From the NCBI GenBank assembly GCA_022113835.1, contig JAILWY010000021.1, positions 9,982,001 to 10,046,000 of the forward strand: a stretch of DNA of 64,000 nucleotides, in the 5' to 3' direction. The notes beneath the pieces are model-generated. The model ran no database searches and was not told where the DNA came from. It saw only the letters and a list, made by a program, of their open reading frames with translations. Source of the stretch: Atopsyche davidsoni (lineage: Eukaryota; Arthropoda; Insecta; Trichoptera; Hydrobiosidae). Shown here in pieces: positions 28,801-37,984 of the stretch. How positions within the stretch are numbered: the first letter of the stretch is position 1; each line of letters starts with the position of its first letter. Made by a program: the position numbers and the translations under genes.

Positions 28801-29697
28801 GTGTTGTCTTTTATTACTCGTAGATATTTTTGGTTTTCGTAGTTTGCTACTTTACCCTCTTTTTTCGTTCGCATGCTGTCATCGAATTACAAACATCGTT
28901 ACGTGTACTGATGAGATTTCTGTCCGGGCGCAGGTAGCGAGGGGGACATCCAGGGGTCCAGCTCGGAGGGGGACGACCCCAAGCGAGGGGTGACGCAGCA
29001 GGCCGAGTCCCCGTTCGGGCGGCGGCAGTTCCCGCGGGACTCCGGCTGCTACGACGCCCCTCTTCACATCAAGACTTCGCCCCTCATCCACCGCTCCGAC
29101 ACTTCCGACCACGAACAGAACAGCAGCGACAACACTTCCAGCAGCCCCAATAACCTGGACTCGGTCGTGCAGCAGTGCAGCAATGAGATCCTCAAGAGGG
29201 TCGAGTGCGCGCAGCAGGCCCACAAGCTCAACACCATCAAGGACGACAGAATAGAGCAGTACCACCCCAACATCCCCGTCGCGAACAGTGTAGTGTCCGG
29301 TGCTAACGAGAAGTGCGTCAGGACGATGGACTCGTACGTGATCGCCAGAGGCCAGACGGTGTCGGTGGAACCTTCCAGGTCGCGTTCCGGCATCATGAAC
29401 CGCACCGCCATGCGTAAGAACACCGTGCCATCTCTGCTGAAGAGCGCATCGGGCAGGAGCCCGGGCGGCGCAGGCCCGCAGCAGGCGAGTATCTCGCAGG
29501 TGGCTGAGGACAGTTGTGAGTCGGACCACAAGCTGAATGTGGTGAAGTACGTGGTGGGTGGCGGCGGTGGTGGTGGTGGCCAGGAGGCGAGCGGCTCGGG
29601 GGGCGGCTGCCTCTCGGAGAAGAGCAGCGACTCGGGCGTGAGCAGCAGCAGCCTGAGCTCGGCGCCCCGCGAGTCCTCCAAGCCGCAGCCGCTATGA
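19223..29697 (+). CDS. SASH1: SASH1/SLY-family SH3-SAM adaptor, eight spliced exons, 5' end not in view
   Basis: Joining 19223-19384, 21840-21896, 24541-24607, 26829-27403, 27682-27874, 27982-28145, 28327-28705 and 28934-29697 gives an open frame of 787 codons with AG/GT borders and matching phases (0,0,1,0,1,0,1). Numbering from the first visible exon, an SH3 domain spans about residues 385-441 (ALYDY-like AIVDY, then GDIIDVI, a Trp at 422, GHFKFINVEVL), and a SAM domain about 470-532 (VEELLHRINL, NGYEDLELFKEI, DLDYLGI, HRAKILTAVQLL). This SH3-linker-SAM order and wording is that of SASH1/SASH3 (SLY) scaffolds, which act in cytoplasmic signalling and adhesion. PRDSGCY at 566-572 is also a SASH1-like post-SAM motif. 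No catalytic domain is seen. Vertebrate SASH1 has a second C-terminal SAM; here the stop comes 254 residues after the SAM and none is present. The start codon is missing, so upstream exons exist. Domain assignment is strong; one-to-one orthology with SASH1 rather than SASH3/SAMSN1 is inferred. Confidence 0.9.
19385..21839 (+). other. intron after visible exon 1 (2.46 kb)
   Basis: AT-rich for most of its length, with a GC/CpG-rich island at about 21170-21490 that has no credible ORF. An open frame at 20812-21012 (66 residues) was not recognised. No mobile element was identified here. Confidence 0.6.
21840..21896 (+). CDS. SASH1: SASH1-like visible exon 2 (residues 55-73)
   Basis: A 57-base exon lies between TTTGTTTCAG and a GTATGC donor, phase 0 to 0. 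It encodes LKVQEAMKKKEKFHREHEE, a highly charged stretch expected to be helical or coiled-coil. In-frame linkage both ways and good splice borders support it despite its shortness. Confidence 0.75.
21897..24540 (+). other. intron after visible exon 2 (2.64 kb)
   Basis: AT-rich with moderately GC-rich islands near 22030-22300, 23060-23330 and 23750-24110. The last reads as promoter- or enhancer-like rather than coding. No transposon similarity was seen. Confidence 0.6.
24541..24607 (+). CDS. SASH1: SASH1-like visible exon 3 (residues 74-96, split codon)
   Basis: A 67-base exon follows a strong polypyrimidine tract (TTTTTTTCTTTCAG) and ends at GGTGAG. It reads ILRDIRHGLLHLGREGG and then RGPMG, leaving one base that completes an Asp codon (G+AT) in exon 4. 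The preceding exon ends in REHEE, so the charged helix continues across the intron. Confidence 0.8.
25651..25745. repeat. inverted repeat (19-20 bp arms, 55-bp loop)
   Basis: ATTAGGCACATTTTTTTCAC (25652-25671) pairs with GTGAAAAAATGTGCCTAAT (25727-25745), with one T as bulge. It adjoins a dispersed repeat found again at 35.6 kb, so it may be the end of a foldback element. Confidence 0.7.
25751..25815 (-). repeat. 65-bp dispersed repeat piece
   Basis: On the minus strand this matches 35601-35665 with three substitutions in 65 bases. The copy here continues past the point where the other is interrupted by the piggyBac-like element, giving a candidate empty site. Confidence 0.8.
25819..25849. 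repeat. (TA)n microsatellite
   Basis: About 15 TA units inside the third visible intron. Confidence 0.95.
26144..26182. repeat. 8-bp minisatellite
   Basis: About three copies of GAGCCTCC run into two copies of GAGCCGCT inside a GC-rich intronic island. Confidence 0.75.
26600..26828 (+). promoter_or_regulatory. CpG-rich block, candidate internal promoter / alternative first exon
   Basis: GC- and CpG-rich sequence (about 26620-26740) sits directly ahead of visible exon 4, whose frame stays open back to 26663. ATG at 26774 would give a protein beginning MPLSAEAPRPMV that reads through the acceptor into exon 4. Such a transcript would lack the first three visible exons but keep SH3 and SAM. There is no direct proof of transcription. 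Confidence 0.35.
26829..27403 (+). CDS. SASH1: SASH1-like visible exon 4, long acidic/Ser/Gly-rich region (residues 96-287)
   Basis: The exon follows TGTGTTTTGCAG and ends at AAT|GTGAGT. It reads DTYMYDEDARMMG and continues for 191 full codons, rich in Asp, Glu, Ser, Gly and Arg, with no recognised fold and probably disordered. GC content is very high compared with the flanking introns. The open frame extends upstream through the splice acceptor to 26663, so an alternative in-frame start (ATG at 26774) or acceptor (CAG ending 26789) is possible. Confidence 0.88.
27682..27874 (+). CDS. SASH1: SASH1-like visible exon 5, SLY-like basic segment (residues 288-352)
   Basis: The exon runs from TTGATTTTAG to AGCA|GTGAGT, phase 0 to 1. 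LVGRVRGLRQDVQRKISRLR is a basic helix resembling the conserved basic segment ahead of the SH3 domain in SLY-family proteins. It is followed by the Ser-rich SSFESLPSGSGS, which continues into STQALVRAGSNHSSIS in the next exon. The Ser cluster with nearby Arg is a plausible phosphorylation region, but that is inferred. Confidence 0.88.
27982..28145 (+). CDS. SASH1: SASH1-like visible exon 6, start of SH3 domain (residues 352-406)
   Basis: The exon follows TTTTGTTTCAG and ends at AAG|GTAAAC, phase 1 to 0. After a Ser/Asn-rich stretch it reads ILCRARAIVDYIPSSYDKDA, the first strands of the SH3 fold, where IVDY replaces the usual ALYDY motif. The intron then splits the domain between LKYK and KGDIIDVI. 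Confidence 0.93.
28327..28705 (+). CDS. SASH1: SASH1-like visible exon 7, rest of SH3 plus SAM domain (residues 407-533)
   Basis: The exon follows AATTTCAG and ends at GAT T|GTAAGT, phase 0 to 1. It supplies the SH3 core (KGDIIDVI, GLWRGI, GHFKFINVEVL), a roughly 28-residue linker, and a full SAM domain (VEELLHRINL to TAVQLLHDLD). This is the most diagnostic exon of the gene. Confidence 0.95.
28934..29697 (+). CDS. SASH1: SASH1-like last coding exon, disordered tail (residues 533-786)
   Basis: The acceptor CGGGCGCAG restores a Cys codon (T+GT) and the frame runs to TGA at 29695-29697. Features are an acidic stretch, FPRDSGCYD near 565-573, long Ser/Asn/Gln-rich parts, an eight-Gly run near 741-748 encoded by GGT/GGC repeats, and a Ser-rich end. 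No second SAM domain is present. The sequence drops back to AT-rich soon after the stop, consistent with a 3' UTR. Confidence 0.92.
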
Positions 29698-30490
29698 AAC
29701 TCGCTCCAGACGGAAGTGGTCAAATCTTTGCACAAGAAGAAGCTACTCGGTCCGTTAGCGCCCAGTGAGCCCGAGCAGTGAGCCCGTTCTGCTGTCGGCT
29801 ATGAATGACGATCGGAATCAGATACCTATTTTTGTTCGTGTAAAACGTACGCATTCCGTGTATTCTCACTTAGATGTCGGTCTCCGGTGTGGCCGGATGC
29901 TTTTTCGTTTCTGCATTACGCGCCGGTGCGATTGCGCAAATTTCAACCAAAGGAAAATTATTATTATGACGCGAGAGCTTTTATCTTATCGGTCAGCGTG
30001 CATCCCTGCGCTTCGAATAAACTCAAGACTGTTTGCACTCGTCATCCCTTCAGAGCATCTTCGTCGTCCCTCCCCCCGAGACGGGGTGGAGTCACTGTCC
30101 ATATTCTAAGTGCGTCAACATTCAACTGTGTATTTCATATTTTTTTACTGTTAATCTAAGTTTTTCTCGATTGTTTTAAGGTTGTATTTATGATGTACAT
30201 ATACCCGATCAACATGTAAAAATCTCGGATCTAATGTTAAATCTTTTTTACGGATCTAAAATCAAAGCAATAAGTAAGATAGGAAAGATATGGATGTAAT
30301 ACCAAAATAATAAAAAAAAGTCTAAAGTAAATTATTTTTTGTAAATAAACCGTAGGTAGATACAAATTGAATGTAAAGTGCGTGTGGATAATTGTCGAAT
30401 GAGCATAGAGAAATTTTTTTGTACTTGAAAGTTTTTCACGTCTACATGTCAATATTTTATATGATACTATAAATAAAAGGATTTCAATTC
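29698..30490 (+). other. probable 3' UTR with several AATAAA signals
   Basis: No splice donor or further coding sequence is apparent after the stop. AATAAA hexamers lie at 30016-30021, 30309-30314, 30344-30349 and 30472-30477, followed by T-rich or GT-rich sequence. I cannot tell which is used; the end is placed after the last of this cluster. More AATAAA sites follow in the AT-rich downstream DNA. Confidence 0.5.
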
Positions 30491-32050
30491 TTGAACGCAT
30501 CCAATTTCTTTTTCTATCTAAACGTAACTAAGATCTCAATTTTTTTTCTTTTTATATCCACATATCTTTTTACCGATTTTCTACGATGAATAAAATATTT
30601 AATGTTATAAACGATATATGTATAAAAACAAAAAATGTACATTAGATTAAATTAATGTGATTCTACCAAAACAGAACGGTTCTATTGTATTATTGTTAGA
30701 TGTTGCAAAGAAATTATCAAAGGTGTTCTCCGTATTGACTTTTTTGAAAGTATATTTTCTGTAATTTCAACTGCCATCCATTGTACGTCTTTTCTACACT
30801 CTTAAGTAAACTTAATGTTCGCCTTCCTTGCATTAGCTCCCCGCGGCGAGCAAACTTGTCGTGTCTCGTAGAGTAATGACTTACGGCCGGATTCTGTTAG
30901 TTTCGGTAATGATGAAGACCCAACAAATCTGCGAGATTTTTGTACATAAATAGATATTTGTTACATAGTTTTTACATTGTAATCATTTTTTTATCTAACA
31001 ATAAATAATTTATATCATTCGATAATAATATTAATAATTTATTAAACTTTAAAAATAAAAAATAAGTAGATCTATATATGAAATATACGATTGTATGTTA
31101 ATAAATATCATATTTGGAAAATAATTAAGGTATTTCTTGCCAATTTGTTTTTCATAGGACAATGATGTTAGGAGTTTTCTTTTGTAATATTGCAATGAAA
31201 GATATGTATTATGAGAGGTTAATAAGAAAATAAATTTATCAATTATTAAAAACTGTCTTTTATTTTTGTAAACAAAAATAACATTTTTACTACATTCATT
31301 GTACACAGTAAAAAAACTCAATACTTATACTTATAATACCATGAATTTATTATTCAACAAAAAAATGCTATGTTATAAGTTTGTTAAATATAAGGCTCAA
31401 TTAATAACTATCGCATTTTAAGAAACGCAAAGTCTTTTGATTTATTAGTAGAAAAACACGCCTCAGTAATTTATTAGGAATATGGAGTATTTTTTATCTT
31501 CAAAGCAGTACCAATACTATACAAGTATTGACGAACTCCAAGAACTACCAATCCCAATAAAACACAATCAATTCTTTGTAAAATAAAAAAAACTATAAAA
31601 ATATATTACAATATGAAAAATACTATTGATAAGTTTAAACCATAATACAAATAGACATGAATAAAACGGATTTTTTTGTTTCTGTACCTTTTTCGTATTG
31701 GATTATATTTATAGTTTCAGTCGGGAGTATTTTAAAATTTAATCATTTTGACGGAAATATAGGTAAGTTATTGAGCATGGCTCAAGATTTACAAGTATCC
31801 GTTAATGAGACATGTATTATTTACATCAAAGTAATGTAATAAAGTAATTAAAATAAAGTAAAACACATTAGAAATCATCTTTTAAAAATAAATAAAAGGT
31901 AAATTAATTTTATTATAATTAATGCATACAAATTACACATTGGTATAATTTTTTCAAAAATCCGAAGTTGGTTTTCCTGAAAAATCCACGTTGGGCAATA
32001 ATTTTATTTATTCCAAATTGAGTATTGCACATTTATTTCATTGGTAAATT

Positions 32051-32130
32051 GTGAATATCTGTCTTCTTCAAGTGCCTCTCCTCAGAGGAGGTTGGCGACC
32101 ATTTCACTGAGACTCTGCTGAGTCCATTAT
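32051..32130 (-). repeat. dispersed repeat tail (non-LTR-like), copy
   Basis: The minus strand reads TCTCAGTGAAATGGTCGCC, then AACCTCCTCTGAGGAGAGGC and ACTTGAAGAAGAC. It matches the 3' end of the longer repeat at 53390-53770. Only the tail is present, like a 5'-truncated retrotransposon insertion. Confidence 0.6.
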
Positions 32131-34432
32131 TGGTAGAGCATTTGTGTGGATTTTTAGTATTTTACACAAAAATTAATTGACAATATTACAAGTATCGTTT
32201 TTTTAATTTTTTTAAATATTGAAGGTATATTTATACAAGGTGTATATACCTGAAAATGGGTTTTGTTTCAAGGTTGCCTATGTTATTGTATATTATATAA
32301 TAGGTATTGCGCAAGACACAACGCACTCGGAGAGTCGCGAGGTCTCTTTGTACTCTGGCAAGTCAATTCTGTATGAGAATATATTCAGTCCCGCTGTGCC
32401 TTAATCTGAATACCAAAAACGCCCCCGACGTGGGGGTATGTTCCCACAAAAGTTGCATTTTGGTGTAAATGTTATTTACGTCGCTGGCACGCTGCTAGTT
32501 TTACCGTTGGCTTCTGTAGTTCTATTTTAAAGTCGGAATATTTCTTTATTCCGAGCATTTACTATGCATGAGAGGCTTTGCTTACATTGAAATATTATTT
32601 CCCTAGAAGGCATTAGGGGTATGAGATTCTTGCCAAAGCGGTTATGGTTTTATTTCAAAACCACCCCAGTGCTTTATTCTCTTAATTTTGTTTTACTTTC
32701 GTTTTCAAACGCTATAAGCACATCAAAAGTGTATTTATTTAAAGTAACAGAATAAACCAGTAACAAATAAAAAATCCATCAATTATAGATCAACAAAGGA
32801 AAAGGTTAAGTAGTTCCTTAAATAAAATATTGAGTTAGTGTATTTAAAAACTGTTTATCTTAAAATAAAATTTTGAAATTTTGAATATACAACTGTAATG
32901 ATTTCCTGGCAGTCTGATTTGATTCATAATCTTCAGATTACTATTGTTTCTTGTAAGCGTTTCGCTTGAAGAATTTCTCAAAGAATAGAATGCTCGCAAG
33001 CTCCTAGGTTAGTTTTATATATTGCGTTTGCATATTATTAGTTTTCTTTAGAGAATTCATGAAAGGATCAGCCTGTGTGATTCTAGAAAATTATTACGTC
33101 TTCTTAGAAAGCCACTGCAGAACAAACCGGCCTCGCAGTGAAGAGCCACTCCCGGGGATTATTCCCCGCGCCATGCAAAAGTCCTTAAGCAGAAGCAGCC
33201 GCCAAGACAATGCGAGATGCCGGCGCAGATTATCCCCTGACAGTTCAATGTTTAGTGCCTCCGCGAGGCCTTTGTCCAGCAGGAGCGCGGTCAGTTAACG
33301 CCTTCAGCTGCGGGGCTTTTTATCTCGGATGCGCTCCTGAGGAGATAAACAATATCAACAGCTTTGGCTCGATCGTTTTGAACACGTTAAATAAAAATTG
33401 TTTTACGAAGCTGTTGATTTCTTTATTATTTGTCTTCGCTTTTCAGATATAAACGTAAACCTGCAGAATATTTAGATTGTTTTATAAATTCGCAATTAAT
33501 AGTAATTATCGACCTGTTTTTAGACACCTTGGGTGCACGCGTACATCACGACATATTAACAGCTCACACAATCTGTATTCAGATGCTGAAACCCAATTTG
33601 CGCGAAAAGATAGCCATGTCCGATAATTGGCTTTCACCCTTCGAATTCCTCCCCTCATCTAACGACCCTCCCGGTGATTATCGCACCTGATGACGGATGA
33701 GATGGGAGCAGACAACCTGATTTATCACCTCGTCCTCCTGATATTGCACCATCATCTCTTTAACTTTCTGTATTTATCCTGATCACCCAATCTCACCGAA
33801 CCAACCCCTCATCTCTGTTACAATATCACACATATTCTATATTTGTGACATTATTGTTCGGCCCAGAAATATTATCCATAATTTACATAATTATATAATT
33901 AGAAAGCAGAAGCTGTATTCATCACCAATGTATACATAATAATGAGAAGAAATTGGTTTTCTCGAATTAAAAATATAAAATATGTAGAAAATGTTGGCAT
34001 TTTATATTGGTATTGTTAATTTTTTTACAATTGACGTTTTTTTTAAAATTAAAAATATAGTAAAAAATTAACTATAATAATAACTTGCTTGCAGTCATAT
34101 TTACTTCTCGTTTATGTCGGAACATTTTTACGAGCGGTTGGTGAGGCCTGCCAATCGGCGTCCCGTAAGCGCGCTTGAGTCATAAATCCTAGTCTACTCT
34201 AACTACTCTAGACATGTTGGATGCTCAATATTCTTTATTAAATATAAAAAATTATTGAAACTGATATATATTATAAATTATTACAACATCGAAAGTTCAA
34301 TTGCTGGTAGGCTTTTAACAACGTAGTACATTTGAATGGATTTTAAAAAATTTGCAAATCTGCCCGCCGCGATTATGTCGTGACCTGAATCTGACGTTAT
34401 TTTGGTTATTATTATTATATGTATTATATGTC

Positions 34433-34497
34433 TTGCCCCCCCCATGGCTCCCTGGCCCCCTGGCCCCCTCCCCACGCAGTCAGGGGCCCCTGTGTCG
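34433..34497. other. C-rich tract
   Basis: Runs of C (CCCCCCCC, then two CTGGCCCCC units, CTCCCCAC and GGGGCCCC) could form a G-quadruplex on the minus strand. No gene nearby. Confidence 0.5.
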
Positions 34498-35600
34498 CCA
34501 TATATCTGTGTGATCTACACGGCAGGCCCGGACTCGCCATGAATCAAACGGACGGGGCAGCGGGGCAGGGGGTAATTTATAGAAAAACTTGTTGGTGTTT
34601 ACAGCAACAAGTCGTTATTTATTAAGATTCCCGATGGACTCAACTCTTCTCGGGAACCTTAAATAATTAATGTAACTTGCTTTTTTATTAAGTAAAAATC
34701 AACTTATATTGAATTTTTTTATATCTGAAAAAAGGTGTATTTTTCTATTATAATTTTAATCAGTAAATTGAATTATGCAATATGAGCATATTTTAATATT
34801 CAGGTTTTAAATATTTACTAGATTTACTCATCTAGTATAAATATTTTGATAGAACATGAACGACAACTCAGTTATACATTTATGCATTCAATACTAATAG
34901 TAATATGATCAATCCAGCATAGCAACAGAATCGAAGCGTTCAAACTTTCATCAATTCTGCCTCATTTATATATATTTTTATTTGATTTTTATTTTATTTG
35001 ATTCTATGGTTTACCAGAGAGCAACCACCGCGGGCTGGTGGGACTTATAGAATTAATTACTTTGATAATTTGTGTTAATATTTATGGTCGCCCCGCCGGG
35101 GGTGCAGATGGCCCGCGCGATAGCCCCGCGGACGGATGCCTTCGTGCTCTGTGACATTTACGAATGGAAGCGTTAGGGATCGGTATAAATATATATTATA
35201 GCTTATAAATTGACGTTATTTATTGTGCCCCGCAAGGCTCTGCTTTGTATCGCCTTCGGTGTTTCTGAAAGCCTTAGAAAATAAACCCTGCAGTAAATAA
35301 GCGTATTTAAATAATTTACGAATTTTCCGCGTTCACAGTGAAATTACTGGATTTTTACAAATAAATCATTTTTAAATATAGCTTTGCTTCGATTTTATAT
35401 TATCGTATACAAAAAAATCAAGGTCACATTGTTTCAGTTTTGAATTACTTCATTTTCATAATTGGGTTGTAAACTACAAACATATTATTCCAACGCAAAA
35501 ACTATGCGGATCGAAATGAAGCACTCAGTTATTTTTTTTTTGATTATTCATTCATTACAAAATCGAAACAACGGCATTGATGAATGCGAATCTGTTGAAT

Positions 35601-35666
35601 ATTTTGTGGATTGAACGTCAATCAAGTGCGTTTTAATTACCTTCACAGGCCTATATTACTTACTAA
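35601..35666 (+). repeat. dispersed repeat piece interrupted by an insertion
   Basis: Matches the minus strand of 25751-25815 (62 of 65). It ends at TTACTTACTAA, exactly where the piggyBac-like element begins. Confidence 0.8.
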
Positions 35667-36298
35667 CACACTAAAGGCGGGGTGAGTACTAGTACCCGTT
35701 TCGCGGACTGCTGTCTAAATACGGGGCGCGTATTAATACCTTTTTGAATGTGTTTACTCTAAAAGCAGCAGAATGTCATTTTACTCTTTATGTTTACAGC
35801 TCGTGATGTTTGTATAGACTCGTCAACGTTGCTTCTACCAATACTGTCCAGTGATTTTGAACAAAGTGACATCGAAGAAGTGGAGTGGTCAGAGAATGAT
35901 AATCCTCCAATTATTGAACAATTTTTAGGACAAAGTGGTGTTGTTGTGATGCCAAGTAATCCGCAAAGTGTGTATCAAGTGGTTCAACTTTTTATAGGAA
36001 ACGATTTATTTGACTACATGCAAATCAAAGCGTGTATAGACTCACACGTGCAATTTTACGCGAATTTTGTCCGCTTCGCACATCAGTTTAGTCAATTTGG
36101 TTACCCGCTTAGAATATAAATATAATATAAGCTACTGTGTAACAATAACATTTAATTTATCAACAAAAATCTCGGAAGAAAAAAACAAAAAATGCAAATC
36201 AAAGTGTGTATAGACTAGATTTCACACGCAAAGATTTACGCGAATTTTGCCCGCTACGCACATCAGTTTAGTCAATTTGGTTACCCGCTTAAAGTGTG
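35667..36298 (+). mobile_element. piggyBac-like non-autonomous element, 632 bp
   Basis: The left end CACACTAAAGGCGGGG and the right end, read inward, CACACTTTAAGCGGG form imperfect terminal repeats. Both sides are flanked by CTAA (35663-35666, 36299-36302), a 4-bp duplication like the TTAA of piggyBac elements. Inside is the N-terminal part of a piggyBac-type transposase but not its DDD catalytic region. The last roughly 100 bp (36194-36293) duplicate 36020-36113 with a period of 174 bp. A second copy starts at 63748. Confidence 0.75.
35790..36119 (+). pseudogene. piggyBac-type transposase N-terminal fragment
   Basis: The 109-codon frame reads LSSDFEQSDIEEVEWSENDN, an acidic start usual for piggyBac transposases, then EQFLGQSGVVV, a run of linker residues, and VVQLFIGNDLFDYM. 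This fits the conserved N-terminal motif of the family (F-x-G-x-x-G, then a hydrophobic block ending in L/F-I/Y). The catalytic Asp triad is absent: the frame leaves recognisable homology after about residue 85 and stops in the element's 3' end. It is an internal-deletion derivative. Confidence 0.65.
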
Positions 36299-36314
36299 CT
36301 AATATGCCTAAAAT

Positions 36315-36368
36315 GTAGGATTTGAACCTACATCTCTTGGAGCTTGGAGATGTATGTTCAAATCCTAC
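36315..36368. repeat. near-perfect hairpin (22-bp arms, 10-nt loop)
   Basis: The arm starting GTAGGATTTGAACC (36315-36336) pairs with 36347-36368 with one mismatch. GGATTTGAACC resembles a tRNA T-arm read in reverse, but there is no cloverleaf. It lies 16 bases past the piggyBac-like element. Confidence 0.85.
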
Positions 36369-36539
36369 ACAAGTTACGATGATATTTTTCTTAAAGTTTC
36401 TTTGAATCATATTTATATATTTAAAAAATATATTTACTAAACATATAATATAAGTCTATTTACTAGAGAGCTTTTGAAAGGAATTCGAGTCCTTTGCACA
36501 AATAGGTCAAGCATTTCCGGTTAAGTCTAACAAAGAGTC

Positions 36540-36680
36540 CGGAGTGGGCGGGTTATCACGGTGTAAGCAGATGGGCCGCCCGGGGGGGCGAGAATGATTT
36601 GGCCCCCGCGGCGGGCACAATGCGCCCGAGGGCGGCCCTGGCGCCGGCCATTGTGCGGGTCTTCCGGCGACGGCACAGGT
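36540..36680. other. GC-rich island
   Basis: A CpG-rich block (GGGCCGCCCGGGGGGGCGAG and neighbours) with only an Arg/Ala-rich chance frame. Confidence 0.5.
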
Positions 36681-36762
36681 AGGCTAGGTGACAAAAAAGG
36701 CAGGTCAGTATTGGAAACAAATAATATTTTTTTTTACAGAAAATGTTTAATTTTTGCTCGTA

Positions 36763-36815
36763 CAGTAATTCCCCGTTTTACGCGACCCCGTTATGCGCGG
36801 TTTCACTATGACTTA
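36763..36815 (+). mobile_element. pogo/Tigger-like 5' end fragment
   Basis: CAGTAATTCCCCGTTTTACG and CGACCCCGTTATGCGCGG follow a TA (36761-36762) and match the left end of the complete element at 37199. Similarity fades after about 50 bases. Confidence 0.65.
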
Positions 36816-36897
36816 AAATAATCCAGTTCAACGCCCGGGAAACCTCCCACCGCGCGTTGATGCTCGCAATAGGCTTTTTTTTATTTACTGTACCTAT

Positions 36898-36955
36898 CTT
36901 CTTCTTCTCCAAGTGACTCCCCTCAGAGGAGGTTGGTGACCATTTCTCTGAACAT
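36898..36955 (-). repeat. dispersed repeat tail (non-LTR-like), copy
   Basis: The minus strand reads CAGAGAAATGGTCACCAACC, CTCCTCTGAGGGGAGTCAC and TTGGAGAAGAAGAAGATAG. This is the same tail as at 32051, 53720 and 62120. Confidence 0.6.
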
Positions 36956-37198
36956 ATGTTTGCCCTGAGACAGTCTTTGTAATTCGACTGTACTTCCGAC
37001 TTCCGGACACTGGCGTAAATTCAGCATCAACGTTAGATTTCTCCTGCCATTGCCTCTTATTCCTTCGATTTCAACCTGCAGTAGGCTGTTACGATTTTAA
37101 CGCTTAAATTAAATTACACACAGAATTGCCACACCAAAGAAAACATTTGAAGCACCATTATGATTTAATTTTTTGTTGGTTTCTAAACAAATATAATA

Positions 37199-37539
37199 CA
37201 GTAATACCCCGCTTTACGCGACCCCGTTATGCGCGGTTACACTATAACGCGAATTTCTTATTCTAAGAATGTGTATGAACATAATGTTGTCATTGACTTC
37301 TCTTAACAGTTAAAAACTGCGTTGGGTGTTATGAACGTATTTTACAAGAACGCTACCCAAAAGACAATAGATGTATTTTTCAGTTAAAATTACATGTAAT
37401 ACTGCATAAAGTGTTCTTAAAATTAAAGTGATTGATTCAAATGATTTGTATTTTTTAATCGTAAACCCCGATATACGCGAATTTCACATAACTCGATTTT
37501 TTCCGGAACGTATCCCTCGCGTAAAGCGGGGTATTACTA
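37199..37539. mobile_element. pogo/Tigger-like MITE, about 341 bp
   Basis: Starts CAGTAATACCCCGCTTTACG after TA (37197-37198); the other end, read inward, is TAGTAATACCCCGCTTTACG at 37539. Subterminal blocks also mirror each other (TAACGCGAATTT and GCGAATTTCACATAAC). TA targets and CAGTAnnnCCCCGnTTTACG ends are typical of pogo/Tigger MITEs. No transposase inside. Confidence 0.8.
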
Positions 37540-37984
37540 AAAAACCCTCTTCGCGTATTATTAATTTTAGCTCATAAAATATTAGAAATATCACCTAAAA
37601 ATAATTTAATATAAATAAAGCATGCATAATTATTTTGAACCCAAAATTATATTATTTTTTTGGTGTCTATTTATTTTTCATTGTTAAAATCAACTTTTAT
37701 TGATATTTTATATGCAGCAATAAATATTTTAAATGAATTATGTAAATGATAATGTTACTAAATTACCTTATGTAATATTTATTTTTGTCAGTCAGATTAT
37801 GATTCGAAATAGCCATGTTTGATTTGTAAAATATACTACAAAACTTGCATATAAATTAATCTAGCGTAAAAATTAAAATAGCTTTAAAACTTTGAAATCA
37901 AAAGAAATTAAATACAGAAGAAAAAACACGTATTTATAAAAAAATGTAACATTACAAATAGTGTCAGCAATTTTTGAAGTTGAA

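Larger units (their letters stand above)
30491..35600. other. intergenic, AT-rich with GC islands
   Basis: No exon recognised. GC-richer islands lie at about 30835-30900, 33110-33340, 34420-34570 and 35025-35160. A retroelement-tail fragment lies at 32051-32130. Short open frames lack domains. Confidence 0.5.

Noticed and set aside
28879..29735. Long minus-strand frames opposite the last coding exon
   Set aside because: They are shadows of the GC-rich plus-strand exon, which has splice support and motif continuity.
33687..33710. CTGATGA as a third hammerhead core (also at 60591)
   Set aside because: Neither is followed by a complementary stem II and GAAA at the right distance.
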